From Nocardioides sp. (lineage in GTDB: Bacteria; Actinomycetota; Actinomycetes; Propionibacteriales; Nocardioidaceae), in the NCBI GenBank assembly GCA_029264225.1, contig JARICB010000135.1, positions 1 through 8,650 of the forward strand: a stretch of DNA of 8,650 nt. The letters run 5' to 3'. Under the pieces are notes generated by a model that saw nothing but the letters and a program-made list of their open reading frames with translations, ran no database searches and was not told the DNA's origin. Made by a program: the position numbers and the translations under genes. Shown here piece by piece: positions 6,139-8,650 of this stretch (the first letter of the stretch is position 1; the number at the start of each line of letters is the position of its first letter).

Positions 6139-7145
6139 CCGACATCTTCCTGCAGGACGTCACCCTGCGTGACGGTATGCACGCCGTCCGGCATCGCATC
6201 TCCCCTGCTGACGTGGGCCGCATCGTGGCCGCGCTCGACGACGCCGGTGTCGACGCGATCGAGGTCGCGCACGGCGACGGCCTGGCCGGCGGCACTCTCA
6301 ACTACGGTCCCGGCTCGCACTCCGACTGGGAGTGGATCGAGGCCGCAGCCGCCAACATCACCAATGCGCGGCTCACGACACTGCTGCTCCCGGGCGTCGG
6401 CACCATCGCCGAGCTCAAGCAGGCCTATGCCCTCGGCGTGCGCTCCGTGCGCGTGGCCACCCACTGCACCGAGGCCGACGTCTCCGCGCAGCACATCGCC
6501 ACCGCTCGCGAGCTGGGCATGGACGTCTCCGGCTTCTTGATGATGAGCCACCTGGCCCCCGCTGCGGAGCTGGCTCGCCAGGCGAAGCTGATGGAGTCCT
6601 ACGGCGCCCACTGCGTCTACGTCACCGACTCCGGTGGCCGACTCACCATGGACGGCGTGCGCGAGCGCTTCCGGGCCTACCGCGACGTACTCGACCCGGC
6701 CACCGAGCTGGGCATCCACGCCCACGAGAACCTTTCACTCTCGGTCGCCAACTCCGTGGTGGCTGTCGAGGAGGGCGTACGCCGCGTCGACGCCTCGCTC
6801 GCCGGTCACGGCGCCGGTGCGGGCAACTGCCCGATCGAGCCGTTCGTCGCGGTCGCCAACATCAACGGCTGGAAGCACGGCGCCGACCTCTTCGCGCTCC
6901 AGGATGCTGCCGACGACCTGGTCCGGCCGCTCCAGGACCGCCCGGTCCGGGTCGACCGCGAGACCCTGACCCTGGGCTACGCCGGCGTCTACTCCAGCTT
7001 CTTGCGGCACGCCGAGGTGGCGTCCGAGCGCTACGGCATCGACGTTCGCACGATCCTGCTCGAGGTCGGCCGGCGCCAGCTCGTCGGCGGCCAGGAAGAC
7101 ATGATCGTCGACATCGCCCTCGACCTGGCGGGCGCGGCGAGCTGA
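6135..7145 (+). CDS. hsaF: 4-hydroxy-2-oxovalerate / 4-hydroxy-2-oxohexanoate aldolase
   Basis: Class II, divalent-metal-dependent pyruvate aldolase of 336 residues (MhpE/BphI/DmpG/HsaF family), cleaving a 4-hydroxy-2-oxoacid to pyruvate plus acetaldehyde or propanal. Visible: [11 protein letters not shown] (10-20) with catalytic Arg12, metal ligand Asp13 and His16; [16 protein letters not shown] (43-58); YVTDSGG (162-168); metal ligands His195 and His197 in [31 protein letters not shown]; and [13 protein letters not shown] near the C-terminus. All key residues expected for the family are present. It starts with an ATGA overlap behind GGAGGT (6123-6128) and is the last gene of the four-gene operon. 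It should form a channelling complex with the preceding dehydrogenase. Confidence 0.95.
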   Translation: MTDIFLQDVTLRDGMHAVRHRISPADVGRIVAALDDAGVDAIEVAHGDGLAGGTLNYGPGSHSDWEWIEAAAANITNARLTTLLLPGVGTIAELKQAYALGVRSVRVATHCTEADVSAQHIATARELGMDVSGFLMMSHLAPAAELARQAKLMESYGAHCVYVTDSGGRLTMDGVRERFRAYRDVLDPATELGIHAHENLSLSVANSVVAVEEGVRRVDASLAGHGAGAGNCPIEPFVAVANINGWKHGADLFALQDAADDLVRPLQDRPVRVDRETLTLGYAGVYSSFLRHAEVASERYGIDVRTILLEVGRRQLVGGQEDMIVDIALDLAGAAS

Positions 7146-7151
7146 CGTCGA

Positions 7152-7196
7152 CCCGCGCGGTGTGTCGGCCAACCCGGCGCCCGCGCGGCGCGTCGG
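7152..7196. repeat. Imperfect GC-rich direct repeat downstream of the aldolase
   Basis: CCCGCGCGGTGTGTCGG (7152-7168) and CCCGCGCGGCGCGTCGG (7180-7196) match at 15 of 17 positions. Because CCGCGCGG is self-complementary, the copies can also pair as a hairpin with a 20-nt loop just after the operon's last stop, a possible weak terminator. The rest of the 216-bp gap to 7361 holds no gene or strong structure that I can support. Confidence 0.3.
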
Positions 7197-7361
7197 ACGA
7201 CCATAAGTCGTTGGACGCCAGGAACCTCAGGCGTACGCCGCCGCGCTGGGCGTACTTCTGGTCGTTCGACACGCCGCGGGGTGACCGAGGGTCGCCGGCG
7301 AGGTTGGCGCTGCTGCCGGCCACGTCGCCCAGCCCTACCCAGCCTGACATGCAGCATGAAG

Positions 7362-8297
7362 TCAGTGTGCAGCAGTGGAGCGACGCCGCCACCAGGACGC
7401 CAGCGCAAGTCCGCTGGCGGTGTCCCACAGGCCCCACAGTGCCGCGACGAGCACGACGCCACCGAGGTCGCCGAAGAATGCCAGCGCGAGCACCACAGCA
7501 AGGGCGGTGTTGCGGACCCCGAGTTCGAACGTCATCGCCCTGGTGCCCGCCGGCGAGAGCCGACAGGCCTTCGCCGTGGCGTAGCCGATGCCGAGGGCCA
7601 TCAGGTTCTGCGCTGCGATCGGCAGTGCGACCACACCGAGGTAGTCACCGAAGATGTGGAACTGTCCGGCGAGGCCGCCGATGACCACCAGCAGCAACAG
7701 CACGAGCACTCCGGGCTCGACGAACCGCTTGAGCCGAGCCGCGATGGCTGACCATCGCCAGGCTACGAAGAGGCCAGCGGCGAACGGCACCCCGATCAGC
7801 AGCGCCACCTCGCGCACGACATCCCAGGGCTCCAGGGACACCTGTCGCAGGAGCGCCCCGGCGGCTGGGTTGAAGCTGCTCCAGAAGGCGAAGGCTGCTG
7901 GAGTAGCCACGACCGCCAGCACGTTGGAGACGCCGGTCAACGAGATGGAGAGCGCCACGTCGCCACGTGCACGGTGAGTCAGCAGGTTGGACAGGTTGCC
8001 GGCCGGGCAGCACGCCACCAGCAGCATGCCGATCGCGACCGACGCTCGCACGTCGAGTGCCACGGTGAGCACCACGGTCAGCGCCGGGGCGAGGAGGAAC
8101 TGCGCGGCCACGCCCACAGCGATGACGCCCGGGCGGCGTACGACGTCGCGAAAGTCCTCCAGGCGGGTGTCGAGCGCGACCCCGAACAGGAAGAGCCCGA
8201 CGATGATTTTGGTGGCCAACTGGAGGCTGGCGGGTAGGTCGATGCTCAATTGGTCGATGTCGACCCCGAACGTCGCCAACTGGCAGATGACTGTCAT
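7362..8297 (-). CDS. Bile acid:sodium symporter (BASS) family transporter
   Basis: Integral membrane protein of 311 residues, normal length for BASS (SBF) transporters, which import bile acids, steroid sulfates or other organic acids. Hydrophobic segments fall near residues 28-43, 57-80, 86-98, 115-138, 161-180, 194-210, 220-240 and 263-290. Family landmarks: Q66 in VAAQFLLAP, CCPAGNLSNLLTHRARGDVALSISLTGVSN (96-125) and FELGVRNTALA (257-267). The last corresponds to the E-V-G-M-Q-N sodium-site motif, but with Arg262 where Gln is usual. The ATG (8295-8297) has no Shine-Dalgarno and sits inside an inverted repeat. Steroid or bile-acid import fits the KstD/HsaD neighbours, although BASS proteins also carry unrelated anions, so substrate is inference. 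The left end faces the aldolase operon convergently. Confidence 0.88.
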   Translation of the reverse strand: MTVICQLATFGVDIDQLSIDLPASLQLATKIIVGLFLFGVALDTRLEDFRDVVRRPGVIAVGVAAQFLLAPALTVVLTVALDVRASVAIGMLLVACCPAGNLSNLLTHRARGDVALSISLTGVSNVLAVVATPAAFAFWSSFNPAAGALLRQVSLEPWDVVREVALLIGVPFAAGLFVAWRWSAIAARLKRFVEPGVLVLLLLVVIGGLAGQFHIFGDYLGVVALPIAAQNLMALGIGYATAKACRLSPAGTRAMTFELGVRNTALAVVLALAFFGDLGGVVLVAALWGLWDTASGLALASWWRRRSTAAH

Positions 8298-8315
8298 TTG
8301 ACAGCAGGATGACAG
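8291..8315. promoter_or_regulatory. TGACAG operator-like array over transporter start and sulfatase promoter
   Basis: CTGTCA (8291-8296), two bases, then TGACAG (8299-8304) make a perfect 6-bp-arm inverted repeat across the transporter ATG. A third TGACAG lies at 8310-8315, 11 bp on, one helical turn away. It overlaps the putative -35 (ATGACA, 8309-8314) of the sulfatase gene. One regulator could therefore control both divergent genes. Confidence 0.45.
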
Positions 8316-8338
8316 GAACAGCCGCTCAGCGCTAGGGT
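8309..8338 (+). promoter_or_regulatory. Candidate leaderless promoter of the sulfatase gene
   Basis: ATGACA (8309-8314), an 18-nt spacer, then TAGGGT (8333-8338). The -10 ends 6 nt before the GTG at 8345, so transcription should start at or beside the start codon. There is no ribosome-binding site in GCGCCG. Confidence 0.5.
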
Positions 8339-8344
8339 GCGCCG

Positions 8345-8650
8345 GTGACGAACCTCCCCCGTCCTACCGCCGGTGCCCACCAGGTGATCGCTACTCGGGT
8401 CGCCGACTCCGAACCTGGCTTCGTGGGCTACCCGAATGCACCGGACGGCGCCCCGAACGTCGTCATGGTGGTGCTCGACGACGTAGGTTTCGCCCAACTG
8501 GGCTGCTTCGGGGCCACCCTCGCCACCCCGAACATCGACCGCCTCGCCGCGGCCGGCCTGCGTTACAACCGCTTCCACGTCACCTCGGTCTGCTCCTCCA
8601 CCCGCGCTGCACTGCACACCGGTCGCAACCACCACGCGGTCGGGATGGGC
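8345..8650 (+). CDS. Arylsulfatase family protein, N-terminal part
   Basis: The first 102 residues of a sulfatase (alkaline-phosphatase-superfamily fold), which hydrolyses sulfate esters; the gene runs off the right edge. Visible: metal-binding NVVMVVLDDVGFAQLG (38-53) with Asp45 and Asp46, ATPNIDRLAAAGLRYNRFH (60-78), and the active-site region VCSSTRAALHTGRNHHAVGMG (82-102). Cys83 is the residue normally converted to formylglycine. The consensus there is C-x-P-x-R, usually CSPTR; here it reads CSSTR. No signal peptide is seen, suggesting a cytoplasmic enzyme. I chose the GTG at 8345 because a TANNNT box lies 6 nt upstream. Beside a BASS transporter and steroid genes, a steroid- or bile-acid-sulfatase role is plausible but unproven. 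Confidence 0.88.
   Translation, partial: MTNLPRPTAGAHQVIATRVADSEPGFVGYPNAPDGAPNVVMVVLDDVGFAQLGCFGATLATPNIDRLAAAGLRYNRFHVTSVCSSTRAALHTGRNHHAVGMG

Noticed and set aside
6332..7684. Plus-strand 450-codon frame overlapping the aldolase and running into the gap
   Set aside because: Arginine- and proline-rich shadow product; the aldolase frame has all catalytic residues and a proper coupled start.
1..8650. tRNA or rRNA genes, CRISPR arrays, insertion sequences
   Set aside because: No cloverleaf, rRNA-like segment, regular repeat-spacer pattern, transposase motif or terminal inverted repeats were seen on either strand.

Overview
This window looks like part of a ring-degradation gene cluster from a high-GC actinobacterium. 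The evidence is high-GC codon use throughout, frequent GTG starts, a probable F420-type luciferase-like oxidoreductase, and TANNNT-type -10 boxes placed right at start codons. Several products look most like the cholesterol or bile-acid A/B-ring set of Mycobacterium and Rhodococcus. They are a 3-ketosteroid delta1-dehydrogenase (KstD), a meta-cleavage-product hydrolase (HsaD type), a flavin reductase (HsaB type) and the complete lower pathway HsaE-HsaG-HsaF (hydratase, acylating aldehyde dehydrogenase, aldolase). A bile-acid:sodium-symporter-family transporter and the start of an arylsulfatase follow. A steroid or bile-acid substrate is therefore the best guess. The lower pathway alone would also fit other meta-cleavage substrates. 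The HsaA oxygenase and HsaC ring-cleavage dioxygenase are not in the window.

Layout. (1) Positions 1-1350, minus strand: hsaD-like hydrolase then kstD-like dehydrogenase, coupled by a TGATG overlap; kstD runs off the left edge. (2) Positions 1351-1471: divergent promoter region in which both flanking genes have a -10-like hexamer exactly 6 nt from the start codon. (3) Positions 1472-2014, plus: hsaB-like flavin reductase, with a 14-bp perfect stem-loop in its last codons, facing an IclR regulator (2020-2850, minus). (4) Positions 2851-3032: a regulatory region dense in repeats, with a 15-bp direct repeat and two inverted repeats sharing an ACTGGG half-site. (5) Positions 3033-7145, plus: a tight four-gene operon (LLM oxidoreductase, NTF2-like/hydratase fusion, aldehyde dehydrogenase, aldolase) in which every junction is a 4-bp GTGA or ATGA overlap. 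(6) Positions 7146-7361: no gene recognised. (7) Positions 7362-8297, minus: BASS-family transporter. (8) Positions 8345-8650, plus: N-terminus of a sulfatase, divergent from the transporter across a 47-bp gap with TGACAG repeats.

How the parts may work together (inference): the transporter imports a steroid-like acid and the sulfatase may remove sulfate. KstD desaturates ring A. After ring opening by enzymes encoded elsewhere, HsaD cuts the C-C bond. The released dienoate is hydrated, cleaved to pyruvate plus an aldehyde, and oxidised to an acyl-CoA by the four-gene operon. The IclR protein probably controls that operon and itself.

Most unusual points: the fusion of an NTF2/SnoaL-like domain to the hydratase, the operator array in front of the operon, three leaderless-type promoters with identical spacing, and a sulfatase active-site motif reading CSSTR instead of the usual CxPxR.
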